Notes: generated by a model not told the origin, from the letters alone. Positions 8,217-16,725 are shown, numbered from the stretch's first letter. The stretch is 64,000 bases of DNA from Pinibacter soli (GCF_029961145.1 NZ_JASBRG010000007.1:1527174-1591173), one strand, 5' to 3'. Numbers and translations: made by a program.

Positions 8217-8474
8217 AATGGCACTGCTTTTATTATAACTACAATAGCATTGGGCAAGAACAATTTCAAGGAGCACTGTATTAAAAGAACTACAGAAAAG
8301 ACACCATTCATTTTCCTCTCCTGTCCATATCAATTATGTACACTGAGACCATTCCTATTTATAGAATTCAAGTTCATTTATACTCTAGGTATGTAGTGTT
8401 TTTACTAACATATTTCTGCCAAAGTTCTCAAATCCTTCATAAAATGGTTCGAGAAAAGTTCAATTCGGTTCACG

Positions 8475-8506
8475 ATAGCGCAATTCACATTGCGCTATTT
8501 TTTTGC
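8475..8506 (+). terminator. Rho-independent terminator
   Basis: A perfect 9-bp stem (ATAGCGCAA at 8475-8483 with TTGCGCTAT at 8490-8498), a 6-base loop and a run of T residues lie downstream of the IS/lipoprotein remains. It is followed by an untranscribed-looking stretch before the integrase relic. It would end plus-strand transcription from the exported-protein row. Confidence 0.75.
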
Positions 8507-8697
8507 ATATAAGCCCGCCCAGCAAGGCTTTCCGCGGATTTCGATATCAAATCATTTCAAACCATTTTAATTCAAAAGGTGGCCTTTTAGGTGTACAGTT
8601 AGGTGTCCATAAAGTTATGGACACCTGCGATCACACCTGCACTTCAGCGCGTTTTACGATTTAGAAGAGCATTTTAAAAATTTAAAATGATTTGAAC

Positions 8698-9994
8698 ATG
8701 CAAGTGTTACAAAAGCTCTCTTTTCTCATCTACTTGAAAAAAACCAGGAAATCCGACAAAGGCATTGCGCCTGTTTATGTCCGCATCCGCATCGACGGCC
8801 TCCGAGACGAAATCGCAACAGGTATTAGCTTACCAGAACAGGCCGGGGATGCTAAGCGCAAGGAAATCCGTTCCTCTTTTCCAAATGCAGGGAATCTTAC
8901 CAAACGGCTCATTAAGATCCAATCCGACCTTGAGCAACATTTTAACATCCTCCAGGCGCAACTTGAAGTGGTCGCCCTGCACAGGTTAAACAGAGTTACA
9001 AAACGCCCATTAATGCCCAAGCTATTGAAAAGGACAAAGAGGATAATCTCTCACTAAGTGAGCAACTAGATGCATTAATTACAAAGTATTTAACCTACAA
9101 TGACGATTGGCTAAAAGCTTATGCTTTTGACGCCGTACCAAGTGAAGAAAAAATAAAAACAATTACAACAGACATTTAAACAACTTCGAGTATCTCTTGA
9201 ATCGCTTACCTTTTTTGCTAACAAAATCTTCGATAACAAAAAACATAAAAAGACTTTCCTTCTTGCCATCAATGAATACCTGCTCAATTTCTTACAACTA
9301 TGCATCGCAGGTAAACGCTCTCCTAACAGTCTTGAAAAAATGATTGGAAGAAAAAAGCGATACCTGTCGTTTGTTTTTTACCAGTATAAAAAGCACGACC
9401 TACTATTAGAATAAATGCAGTACAACTTCATTGCTGATTTGCATAAATATCAATTGACGCATTTTGGTGTAGGTAATAATACCGCTTCAAAATACGCCCA
9501 AAGTTTAAAAGAAATTTTGATCGTGCGGTTGCAAATGGATGGATTGCCAACAACATGTTTTCACTCTTCAGATGTGGCTATAAAAATCCATCCCATCAGG
9601 GCCCACTATGGAGCAGATACATAACATGAAAGAGCTAGTCTTTGATAAAGACATGCTAAATGAAGTGCGTGATGTTTTTTTGTTTGGTTGCTATACAGGT
9701 CTCTCCTACCTGGAGTTGTTTAATCTTTCGGCAAAAGACATCGTGAAAGGTTTTGATGAAAAGTTATGGATCAACACCAACAGGCAAAAGAGCAGCAATA
9801 AAGAAGCGGTTCCTTTATTACATCCAGCACTCAAGTTGAATTTATCGCACAACTTTTACACGAACAAATATTTTCTTGCCCGGCCATTAATGAAAAAGAA
9901 ACGCCTTGTAAATATGAAAAAGAAAACAAAAAAACAACCGGAATTATTAAAAAGGAAATGCCCTTTACCGTTAACGAAGAATAAACGAACTTAA
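8698..9994 (+). pseudogene. Decayed tyrosine recombinase (integrase)
   Basis: Residues of a Bacteroidota-type phage/transposon integrase are spread over several frames. The N-terminal arm-binding domain is intact (8698 to about 9000: LSFLIYLKKTRKSDKGIAPV, VRIRIDGLRDEIATGI). A helical linker follows (LSEQLDALITKYLTYND), then a core-binding domain (9230-9620), then the start of the catalytic domain (9608-9994). The last contains FLFGCYTGLSYLELFNLSAKDI and KLWINTNRQKSSNKEAVPLLHPAL. Frameshifts occur near 9000, 9170 and 9610. The sequence ends before the HxxR box and nucleophilic Tyr. The enzyme is dead; it marks the edge of an integrated element covering part of the island to its left. Confidence 0.8.
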
Positions 9995-10344
9995 GGGCAA
10001 AATGCCGCCTAGCAAAAAAGCAGTTTTAGGGAACTAAATTTATGAAATTAATAGTAACAACAGCAAATTTTCAGTTTCATCTCCAAACACTACCAGGATA
10101 TTACCTTTAGTGCAACATGCGAATTATCATAGTACCCCTAAAACTTGCACGCCAAAAAATAATTTGCTATTCTATAAAATCCTATACATTTGTGCTCACT
10201 TCAGCCGTCTATCCGGCGTCATTCTATCAGCGTTTATTGATCAGTCCAGCATTTTATTAATTGTTTTTGTTAGTTGTATCAGGCGCCTTTGCCAGTTAAT
10301 GTTATTTGTTACTCTTGGTAATTTAACTGTATAAAATGGTATGT
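9995..10344. other. Gap without recognisable gene
   Basis: About 350 bases of AT-rich sequence follow the integrase relic. A 74-codon plus-strand frame (10110-10334) has no protein-like features. No terminator, tRNA or repeat is visible. Confidence 0.4.
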
Positions 10345-10593
10345 ATGAAACTATCAGCATTTATTGAATTGTCAGCGGAACAAAAGCGATTTGCGGTATT
10401 AAAAGAGGGAGTACCTATTGCAAAATGGGATGATCTGCACCATATGGTTTTTCTGTTTCAATTACCGCAGTTTTACGTAGAAACCTATTGCAGCAAGGAA
10501 AGCAAAATCATTGACGAATTCAGGGTATTTCCATCGCCGGATCACCTAGGGCCTTATCTGCAAGCTATTCCTATAAATAATTTATTAGATTAA
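10345..10593 (+). CDS. Small conserved hypothetical protein
   Basis: The protein has 82 residues from the second in-frame ATG, giving an N-terminus MKLSAFIELSAEQKRFAVLKEGVPIA. A start nine bases earlier is also possible. I recognise the general pattern as a small cytoplasmic protein common in Chitinophagaceae and Sphingobacteria: MKLSxFI, xxAKxxx, then a FYVExYY-like strand and a final FxSxxxLxPYL helix. The pattern has no known function. The visible counterparts here are FYVETYCSKESKIIDEFR and FPSPDHLGPYLQAI. It has no signal peptide or membrane segment. It converges on the Hsp20 operon. Confidence 0.7.
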   Translation: MKLSAFIELSAEQKRFAVLKEGVPIAKWDDLHHMVFLFQLPQFYVETYCSKESKIIDEFRVFPSPDHLGPYLQAIPINNLLD

Positions 10594-10646
10594 ACCGTTA
10601 TTACTGCAGTAAAACGGAAAATGTATCCATTTTTTGCATACAGATG

Positions 10647-10717
10647 TATGTTAAAGCACAGAAGCGGAAGCGCTGTGACATGGGCGCCTATGCGCTACGG
10701 TCAAGTTCTTTAACATA
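10647..10717. repeat. Long-armed inverted repeat between convergent genes
   Basis: Perfect 10-bp arms (TATGTTAAAG at 10647-10656 and CTTTAACATA at 10708-10717) enclose 51 bases that can fold further (CACAG with CTGTG, GCGC pairs). It lies between the stop codons of two convergent genes and could act as a bidirectional terminator or be a repeat element. There is no clear T-run. Confidence 0.4.
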
Positions 10718-10737
10718 AACAGCGGCATCTATCATTC

Positions 10738-11037
10738 TTACTGGTATCGTCCATTTTGCAAGGCTTGGCATTTAAAAACCTCTTTGGTGATGATCTGCAT
10801 GTTTTCTCCAAGTTCTGCAAGTGTGCAATAAAGTACTTCCAGGTTCATCGGCAGTCCATCTTTTGTTTCCATCAGATCCAGATGAATGACGCCCTCATCC
10901 GAATTCACAGGGCGTCCTTTAAGCAAGCCAAACAAGCGACGGGCAAAGACCCGATCCTTCCCTATCTCTAAAGTACCAAAAGGCTCGATGCCCTCGCAGG
11001 TTTTAATATTTATAATAATATAAAATCCTGTTCTCAT
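10738..11037 (-). CDS. Hypothetical protein downstream of Hsp20
   Basis: The protein has 99 residues if started at the ATG at 11035-11037 (MRTGFYIIINIKTCEGIEPF). A longer frame to 11115 would add 26 poorly conserved-looking residues and nearly touch the Hsp20 stop. The sequence suggests a compact alpha/beta domain: GTLEIGKDRVFARRLFGLLKG, VIHLDLMET, GLPMNLEVLYCTLAELGEN. It has no motif I can name. It is probably co-transcribed behind the Hsp20 gene (stop at 11125), hinting at a stress-related role. Confidence 0.6.
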   Translation of the reverse strand: MRTGFYIIINIKTCEGIEPFGTLEIGKDRVFARRLFGLLKGRPVNSDEGVIHLDLMETKDGLPMNLEVLYCTLAELGENMQIITKEVFKCQALQNGRYQ

Positions 11038-11124
11038 AACCTTGAAATTGCTGATCGTAATTAGTAATTGCAAAGGGACGGAAGACACTCTTCCGCCCTT
11101 TACATTATTCATCATTCTTAAAGG

Positions 11125-11577
11125 TCACTGTACCTGGATAACCTGTGACACGTTTTTACTATTTTCTTTTTTAGGCAGGACTACCTGCAATACACCATCC
11201 TTGTAACTTGCAGTGATCTTTGCACTATCCACCGCTTCATTCAGACTAAAACTCCTGGAAAAGGTTTGCTGCTTATACTCGCGGCGAATCCATTCCTGCT
11301 CTTGCTGTTCTGCTGTGTCTGTGTGGTCATAGGAAATAGTCAGCAGATCCTTGTTAAGATTCAGTTTGAAATCTTCTTTTTTAAGTCCAGGCGCGACGAC
11401 GTGCAGTTCATAGCTGGTTGCCGTTTCACGAATATTGGCGGGCACCTGAATGCGAGAACCACCATTGGTCCAGAATGTGTCATCAAAAAAACGACTGAGA
11501 TTGTTTTGGAAGATTTGATCTACAACACTTCCAAAGGCTGGCACCTGACCATTTTCTTTTTTAATAATGCTGTTCAT
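11125..11577 (-). CDS. Small heat shock protein (Hsp20 family)
   Basis: The protein has 150 residues, the usual size. The N-terminal arm (MNSIIKKENGQVPAFGSVVD, FFDDTFW) precedes the alpha-crystallin domain, about 43-140: IRETATSYELHVVAPGLKKEDF, LNLNKDLLTISYDH, FSRSFSLNEAVDSAKITASY and the signature DGVLQVVLPKKE. It acts as an ATP-independent holdase binding unfolding proteins in the cytoplasm, probably as an oligomer. The C-terminal VSQVIQVQ resembles the I-x-I type tail used in oligomer assembly. The gene has an unusually good Shine-Dalgarno sequence, rare in this phylum, and a palindrome about 40 bases upstream. Confidence 0.92.
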   Translation of the reverse strand: MNSIIKKENGQVPAFGSVVDQIFQNNLSRFFDDTFWTNGGSRIQVPANIRETATSYELHVVAPGLKKEDFKLNLNKDLLTISYDHTDTAEQQEQEWIRREYKQQTFSRSFSLNEAVDSAKITASYKDGVLQVVLPKKENSKNVSQVIQVQ

Positions 11578-11580
11578 AAT

Positions 11581-11586
11581 TCCTCC
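11581..11586 (-). promoter_or_regulatory. Strong Shine-Dalgarno before hsp20
   Basis: On the minus strand AAAGGAGGA sits three bases from the ATG. Bacteroidota genes mostly lack a Shine-Dalgarno sequence, so this purine core is exceptional in the window and fixes the start. Confidence 0.6.
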
Positions 11587-11619
11587 TTTTTTAAAAGCGA
11601 TCTACAATCAAAATGCCAG

Positions 11620-11643
11620 CTGTCAAAAATGATTTTTTGACAG
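11620..11643. promoter_or_regulatory. Perfect palindrome upstream of hsp20 (candidate operator)
   Basis: CTGTCAAAAA (11620-11629) and TTTTTGACAG (11634-11643) form perfect 10-bp arms around four bases, 43 bases upstream of the Hsp20 start. A second copy of one arm, CTGTCAAAAATGCTG, begins at 11735. It is not the CIRCE element. A dimeric regulator binding site is the most natural reading; the regulator is unknown. Confidence 0.55.
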
Positions 11644-11993
11644 GAAAAATTTTCAGTTTTGCCACTAAGGACTGGAACTAGTAGGGGTTTTTATTGAAGA
11701 TCAAATAATTTTGAATGCTGCAGATTTCCTGTCACTGTCAAAAATGCTGTTGCGTTATTTTTTATACCAATCTATGATCATAACTCAAAATAACCAACAA
11801 CACCTTTATAGGGATGGAACCAAAATTGCAGGTTTTCCCAGATCATCTGTCGTCATAATTTGTTAATTTTTTTTTAACGTGTACAAAATTTTATTTCACT
11901 TTTTTATTTTAGCGCTTCATTAAAAAATCGATTCATAAACGTATTTATAAACATCTTTTGAAACTATCATTTAACCAATTTTAGTATTAGATT

Positions 11994-12860
11994 ATGTTAA
12001 CAGGATCCTTATTTACCCGTTTGCGCAGTCCGCGCCCATTTCAGTTTTGCCTTTTATTTTCAGTGTTTTTTTTCACGTCCGCACAGGACCCCAAAGCACA
12101 ACAGCCACAGAATCCTCCGGATGGCAAATCGAGTTTCACAGTCAGACTAATGAACATTGAAGCCCCAACGAATGAAACGTTTCGCTACAACGCGTCGTTG
12201 CACAATGGTTCCGGTAAACCGGTTATTTATGAGCTGACCACGGATATGCCGGATGGCTGGATGATTGCTTACAAAGTGGATGGAAATCGTATTACTTCAC
12301 TTAATCTCGATGGCAACAAAACGCAGGACATTTCTATCGAGGTCAATGCAGCCGCTACTGCAAAACCGGATAAGTATAAGGTTCGTGTGAAAGCTGTGTC
12401 AGGCATTGACACCTTATCGCTTACTCTCGAAGCAGTAGTCAAAGGATCCTATGGCCTGGATCTGACGACGCCTACGGGAAGATTGAGTGATGAGGTTACC
12501 TCCGGCAGCCAGAAGGAGATTCACCTGGTAGCAAAGAATGCAGGAACGCTTCCGCTCAACGATATTGAACTATCTTCTCAACTTCCTTCCAAATGGGAAT
12601 GCAGTTTCGAGCCTGCAAAGATCCAGCAACTGGACCCAGGAAAAACAGTAGACATCATTGCTAAATTAAATGTGCCGGATAAAACCATTGCCGGCGACTA
12701 CGCATCCACATTTACAATACGGAATGCAAACAGTAATGCACAAGCCGCATTCAGAATCGTGGTGAAAACCTCACTGCTTTCAGGCTGGATCGGTATACTG
12801 GTGATATTGCTGGCAATCGGTCTGGTATACTATCTTATTCGCAAATATGGTAGAAGATAA
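11994..12860 (+). CDS. Membrane-anchored NEW3-domain protein of an ABC exporter operon
   Basis: The protein has 288 residues. A basic, hydrophobic N-terminus (about 1-30, ending TSAQ) acts as a signal peptide. Two NEW3-type immunoglobulin-like domains follow (about 50-150 and 155-258), with hallmarks NGSGKPVIYELTTDMPDGWMI, AKPDKYKVRVKAVSG, NAGTLPLNDIELSSQLPSKW and TIAGDYASTFTI. A single C-terminal membrane segment (about 262-281, SGWIGILVILLAIGLVYYLI) ends in a short basic tail. The protein is therefore displayed outside the inner membrane. It precedes an ABC-2 ATPase and permease by 100 bases, a conserved kind of trio whose substrate is not known. Confidence 0.8.
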   Translation: MLTGSLFTRLRSPRPFQFCLLFSVFFFTSAQDPKAQQPQNPPDGKSSFTVRLMNIEAPTNETFRYNASLHNGSGKPVIYELTTDMPDGWMIAYKVDGNRITSLNLDGNKTQDISIEVNAAATAKPDKYKVRVKAVSGIDTLSLTLEAVVKGSYGLDLTTPTGRLSDEVTSGSQKEIHLVAKNAGTLPLNDIELSSQLPSKWECSFEPAKIQQLDPGKTVDIIAKLNVPDKTIAGDYASTFTIRNANSNAQAAFRIVVKTSLLSGWIGILVILLAIGLVYYLIRKYGRR

Positions 12861-12960
12861 TATCGGCAGATGTGCCACATAATTGCTAATAGGCTGGGGT
12901 CTGTAGTATACGGACCTCTCTTATACTTTTCCATACCACAAGATCAAAACACAATTAACG

Positions 12961-13980
12961 ATGAACGATCCTATCATACAATTGAAGGGACTGACCAAAT
13001 GCTATGGAACTTTTAAAGCTGTTGATCATCTCGACCTTGCAATTGACAAAGGTGAAATATTCGGATTGCTTGGGCCTAACGGTGCGGGTAAGACAACTAC
13101 TATACTCATGATGCTGGGACTCACGGATCCTACGACAGGCACTGTGCAGGTATGCGGTTATAATGCGACCACCAACCCTATTGCTGTCAAAAGAAAAGTA
13201 GGCTATATGCCAGACAGCGTGGGCTTTTACGATAACATGACAGCTCTTGAAAATCTTATTTACATTGCCAGGTTGAACGGCCTGCCCGAACATGAAATAC
13301 TACAACGTGCCATTGAAACAATGGAGCAGGTGGGACTCAAAAATGACATGCATAAAAAAACATCAGCGTATTCCAGGGGAATGAAGCAACGACTTGGTCT
13401 TGCTGATGTGCTGATTAAGCAACCGGATATTATCATTTTAGATGAACCAACACTGGGCATTGATCCCACCGGTGTTAAAGATTTTTTGATGCTCATAAAA
13501 CAATTGAGCAAACAACAGGGTCTGACGGTGCTTCTGTCATCTCATCATTTGCACCATGTACAACAAGTGTGTGACCGTGTAGGCATTTTTGTTGCCGGCA
13601 AATTACTGGTGCAGGGAAATATTGGTACACTCTCAGGCAATCTGTTTGGCAAGGAAGGATATGCCATATCCGTTACCCTCGCCCAGCCAGTTGCTGAGCC
13701 CTGGCAACACCGCGCCGCATTGCAAACATTAGGCAATATCACCCAGGTCTCTATTGAAGAGAAAACACTGGAAATATCCTGTGATTGTGACATCACACCA
13801 GCCATCGTCCGCTTCCTCGTTCAGGAAGGCTATGACATTATGAGTGTACACAAAAAAGAATACGGACTGGACGACATTTATCAAAAATATTTTGAGAACA
13901 ATTCAACTGAAAACATTACCAATGAAAAGTCAGTTAGCTTTTTTCAAAGGCCTTTCTTTAAAAAATACAAAAACGGGTAA
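12961..13980 (+). CDS. ABC-2 type exporter, ATP-binding subunit
   Basis: The protein has 339 residues. It contains the Walker A motif GPNGAGKT (38-45), the ABC signature YSRGMKQ (137-143), Walker B IIILDEPT (157-164) and the H-loop histidine in LLSSHHLH (195). The C-terminal 110 residues are the accessory domain seen in NatA/CcmA/NosF-like ATPases. The last 20 codons overlap the permease gene start by 59 bases in another frame, so translation is probably coupled. It powers export by the permease encoded next; the NEW3-domain protein upstream is the likely extracytoplasmic partner. Confidence 0.9.
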   Translation: MNDPIIQLKGLTKCYGTFKAVDHLDLAIDKGEIFGLLGPNGAGKTTTILMMLGLTDPTTGTVQVCGYNATTNPIAVKRKVGYMPDSVGFYDNMTALENLIYIARLNGLPEHEILQRAIETMEQVGLKNDMHKKTSAYSRGMKQRLGLADVLIKQPDIIILDEPTLGIDPTGVKDFLMLIKQLSKQQGLTVLLSSHHLHHVQQVCDRVGIFVAGKLLVQGNIGTLSGNLFGKEGYAISVTLAQPVAEPWQHRAALQTLGNITQVSIEEKTLEISCDCDITPAIVRFLVQEGYDIMSVHKKEYGLDDIYQKYFENNSTENITNEKSVSFFQRPFFKKYKNG

Positions 13981-14947
13981 GCTGTTGCAAACGAAAACAG
14001 GAACTCCATTCCAGGTAATTGCAAATAAAGAGATTGCTGATCATATCCGCAGTTGGCGCTTCATTGTACTCATTGTACTGATCGTCCTTACGTTCGTTGC
14101 TTCTATGTATGTATCGTTAAGCAATATCAAATCAGTAGTCAATAACACAAACGATCCTGATCATCTTTTTTTATACCTGAAATTATTGACCACAACGGAT
14201 AACGCTGTTCCACCATTTCATGTGTTCCTGAATTTTTTGGGACCACTGCTTGGTATCGCGCTGGGATTTGATGCAATCAATGCCGAGCAAAACAGCGGAA
14301 CGCTTACAAGAATAATGGCGCAGCCGGTTTACCGTGATAACCTGTTGCTGGCAAAATTCACAGGTGGCTTAACGGTTGTAAGTACGCTGTTTATTACACT
14401 CACATTATTGATGGTAGGTGGTGGACTTATATTGACAGGGGTACGACTCGAACCGCAAGAGATGTTGCGCATACTCGCCTTTATTGCAATGACCGTCGTC
14501 TATGTCGGTTTTTGGCTAAGCCTTTCCATATTATTGTCGGTTAGGTTCAGGCAAGCAGCAACCTCTGCCCTGACAGCAATTGGTATATGGATATTCTTTA
14601 CCGTATTCTACCAGGTAGTGGTTAATCTTGTTGTACGAGCCTTCTTACCCGATGCCAATCTTCTTTCCCAGGATGAGATCATTTCTTATAATGAAATTAT
14701 TCTCAATATCCTACGTATTGCCCCCAGCCAGCTTTATACCGATGCCACCACTACATTGCTAATGCCGTCCGTTCGTAGCCTGGGGCCTATTACTATGGAG
14801 CAGATGGCAGGTGCTATACCATCACCGTTACCGTTTAAAGAAAGCCTGCTGATTGTATGGCCACAGGTAAGCGGTCTTTTAGCTGCAACAGTAGCTTGTT
14901 TTTCACTTTCCTATTATCTCTTTATGCGCAGGGAAATAAGAAGCTAA
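13922..14947 (+). CDS. ABC-2 type exporter, permease subunit
   Basis: The protein has 341 residues from the ATG at 13922; a longer frame opening at 13844 lies wholly inside the ATPase gene and is less likely. There are six predicted membrane helices: SWRFIVLIVLIVLTFVASMY near residue 45, one near FHVFLNFLGPLLGIALGFD, the pair around TVVSTLFITLTLLMVGGGLI and ILAFIAMTVVYVGFWLSLSI, one in SALTAIGIWIFFTVFYQVVV, and a last at VSGLLAATVACFSLSYYLF. A large periplasmic loop follows helix 1. This NosY/ABC-2 family topology fits export of a protein, lipid or drug; the substrate is unknown. A strong terminator follows. Confidence 0.88.
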   Translation: MKSQLAFFKGLSLKNTKTGKLLQTKTGTPFQVIANKEIADHIRSWRFIVLIVLIVLTFVASMYVSLSNIKSVVNNTNDPDHLFLYLKLLTTTDNAVPPFHVFLNFLGPLLGIALGFDAINAEQNSGTLTRIMAQPVYRDNLLLAKFTGGLTVVSTLFITLTLLMVGGGLILTGVRLEPQEMLRILAFIAMTVVYVGFWLSLSILLSVRFRQAATSALTAIGIWIFFTVFYQVVVNLVVRAFLPDANLLSQDEIISYNEIILNILRIAPSQLYTDATTTLLMPSVRSLGPITMEQMAGAIPSPLPFKESLLIVWPQVSGLLAATVACFSLSYYLFMRREIRS

Positions 14948-14964
14948 CGGTCATATATATGTGC

Positions 14965-15008
14965 AATACCTTACTCGCGAAGGATTCGCTTGTAAGGTAT
15001 TTTTTTTC
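14965..15008 (+). terminator. Rho-independent terminator of the ABC operon
   Basis: AATACCTTAC (14965-14974) pairs perfectly with GTAAGGTATT (14992-15001) and is followed by seven further T residues. An inner CGCGAAGGATTCGC segment can pair as well. Confidence 0.85.
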
Positions 15009-15672
15009 GCTAAAATGCTGCATGCATTTCGAGCTTTGTGTTTAAATAAGAAAAATATTTAGGCAATAGATAAAAATAATAAGTCAGGATTTCTTTTTTT
15101 AGATTGAAAAAATTTTACGTGAGTAATTGCCCCCGGAAAAGTTTGTGCATCGTATTTATGCGTTCAAAATAACCTCCAATAATCTTTTTAAAATACGGCA
15201 AAGCAAAACCTGCGATATTGCTCAACATTTTTATTACAGAAGGACACACAAACGACATGTCCATTTTAGTCCCGAAACCATTTATACAACGGAAATTTCA
15301 CCGACAACGCTATAATTAGTGGAAATAATTACCCAATAATCTAAATAGGATTTTTTCGATTTGGTTTTATCCGCCAACCTCGTCAATAACGAACTGATCT
15401 GCGTATCCAATTTTGCAACAATTCCGATACAAACTGGCCGAAATGACCTACCTTTATTTGGTGAATGTAAGTTCTTCATCATCCAGTCTTGATCAGCCTT
15501 AATTTATTACACGCTTCATACGGTAAGAATTTCTCCTCCTCTTTACTATTGTTGTAGTTCTACTGTCACTTTATCAAACTCTTTACCGGTTATGTACTGA
15601 CACGCCTGTTGCGATGAGGCTCATATTGTCGCTTTTACAGGCATGTATTATTCAAATTAGATACACTTCAGT
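15009..15672. other. Long gap before the desaturase gene
   Basis: About 660 bases lie beyond the terminator. The small frames here (15127-15315 plus, 15282-15482 minus) have no protein-like features. The last 100 bases presumably hold the desaturase promoter, but I find no convincing TTTG/TAnnTTTG pair. Confidence 0.4.
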
Positions 15673-16725
15673 ATGAAACTATTACGCCATCTTACCGATC
15701 CTGTCTATGATGTTACCTACCATGCAAACAGTTACGACAGATTGTGGCTCAAATCCATGATAGACAGACGAGACCTTCCTTTTATTCACTTGCTAACGAT
15801 TATACATCTTACAGTGGTGCCAATTGCCGTTCTCCTGTTCACTAACATATTGCATGGCTGGCTATGGCTGTTTGTTGCAACGGGCTATTTCTATTTGTCT
15901 CAATTCTATTTCAAAGGCAGGTTCGGATTAATGTTCCATTGTTTATGCCATCGCAAAACCTTTAAATCACCTTATCAAACCAAGTTTCTTTTTTATGTTA
16001 CATGGATCATATGTCCACTTTTTGGTCATGCACCAGAAGGATATTTCAGCCATCACCTGGGAATGCACCACGTAGAAAACAATACAGAAGAGGACTCCAG
16101 CAGCACCATGTTTTATCAACGAGATAGCTTCAAAAGCTTTCTAAGATATTTTTTTCATTTTATCCTTCTGGGATTTAAAGAAACATTTGCATACCTGCAT
16201 CGTCACAAAAGAAAAACATTATACACAAGATATACCTGGGGAGAATGGCTGTTCATTTTATTCTGTATTTGCATGTGCTTTGCAAACCTGAAAGCAACAC
16301 TGGTTATTTTTGTAACGCCGCTTTTGTTTGCACGACTTGTTATGATGTTGGGTAATTGGACGCAACATTCGTTTATTGACAGTTCAAAGCCGGATGATAT
16401 TTATACGAACTCTATCAATTGCATAAACACAAAATATAATCATGTATGCTGGAACGACGGGTATCACATTATTCACCATCTTCGACCCGGCCTCCACTAC
16501 ACCGAAATGCCTGGTGAGTTCTGGAAACGTAAAGATGAATTTGCGAAGAAGAAATCTATTGTATTTGATGGTATAGATTATTTGCAGATATTCATTTATC
16601 TTATGACCAAACGCTACCACAAGCTGGCTGACAACCTGGTAAATATCGACGGTACGTTTGACTCACAGCAACAGGCAATTGACCTGCTTCGGGAAAGAAC
16701 AAAAAGGTGTATACATCATCTTTAA
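15673..16725 (+). CDS. Membrane fatty acid desaturase
   Basis: The protein has 350 residues. The three His boxes of the integral-membrane di-iron desaturases are present: HCLCH (89-93), HHLGMHH (127-133) and HIIHH close to residue 262. Hydrophobic helices lie around 38-80, 103-118, 190-225. It would introduce a cis double bond into membrane lipid acyl chains using O2 and electrons from a redox partner. The region after box 2 (MHHVENNTEEDSSSTMFYQRDS) is typical of this family. It stands alone, with its own upstream gap and a terminator behind it. Substrate and regiospecificity cannot be read from the sequence. Carotenoid ketolase or hydroxylase is a less likely alternative because the HDGLHH-type spacing differs. 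Confidence 0.85.
   Translation: MKLLRHLTDPVYDVTYHANSYDRLWLKSMIDRRDLPFIHLLTIIHLTVVPIAVLLFTNILHGWLWLFVATGYFYLSQFYFKGRFGLMFHCLCHRKTFKSPYQTKFLFYVTWIICPLFGHAPEGYFSHHLGMHHVENNTEEDSSSTMFYQRDSFKSFLRYFFHFILLGFKETFAYLHRHKRKTLYTRYTWGEWLFILFCICMCFANLKATLVIFVTPLLFARLVMMLGNWTQHSFIDSSKPDDIYTNSINCINTKYNHVCWNDGYHIIHHLRPGLHYTEMPGEFWKRKDEFAKKKSIVFDGIDYLQIFIYLMTKRYHKLADNLVNIDGTFDSQQQAIDLLRERTKRCIHHL

Larger units (their letters stand above)
7526..8284 (+). pseudogene. Small lipoprotein gene interrupted by the IS element
   Basis: An ATG at 7526 begins a lipoprotein signal (MTKAGTLL, hydrophobic run, FSCNNN). The frame runs to 7598, exactly the left end of the IS3-type element. Joining base 7598 to 8217 continues it as EWHCFYYNYNSIGQEQFQGALY to TAA at 8282-8284. 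The joined product would be only about 47 residues, so additional loss is possible. The join assumes no net target duplication. This is an insertional knock-out of another member of the exported-protein row. Confidence 0.5.

Noticed and set aside
7595-8220. Four-base target duplication flanking the IS element
   Set aside because: ATTG and AATG differ at one position, so a true duplication is not shown.
8430-8480. Possible tRNA 3' end as integrase attachment site
   Set aside because: GGTTCGAG and GTTCAATTC resemble a T-arm, but the flanking stems do not pair and no CCA or acceptor stem fits.
10110-10334. 74-codon open frame before the small hypothetical gene
   Set aside because: Composition is random-looking with scattered Cys; no ribosome binding or family pattern.
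15127-15482. Small overlapping open frames on both strands before the desaturase
   Set aside because: The plus frame starts with TTG, neither has protein-like features, and they overlap antisense.
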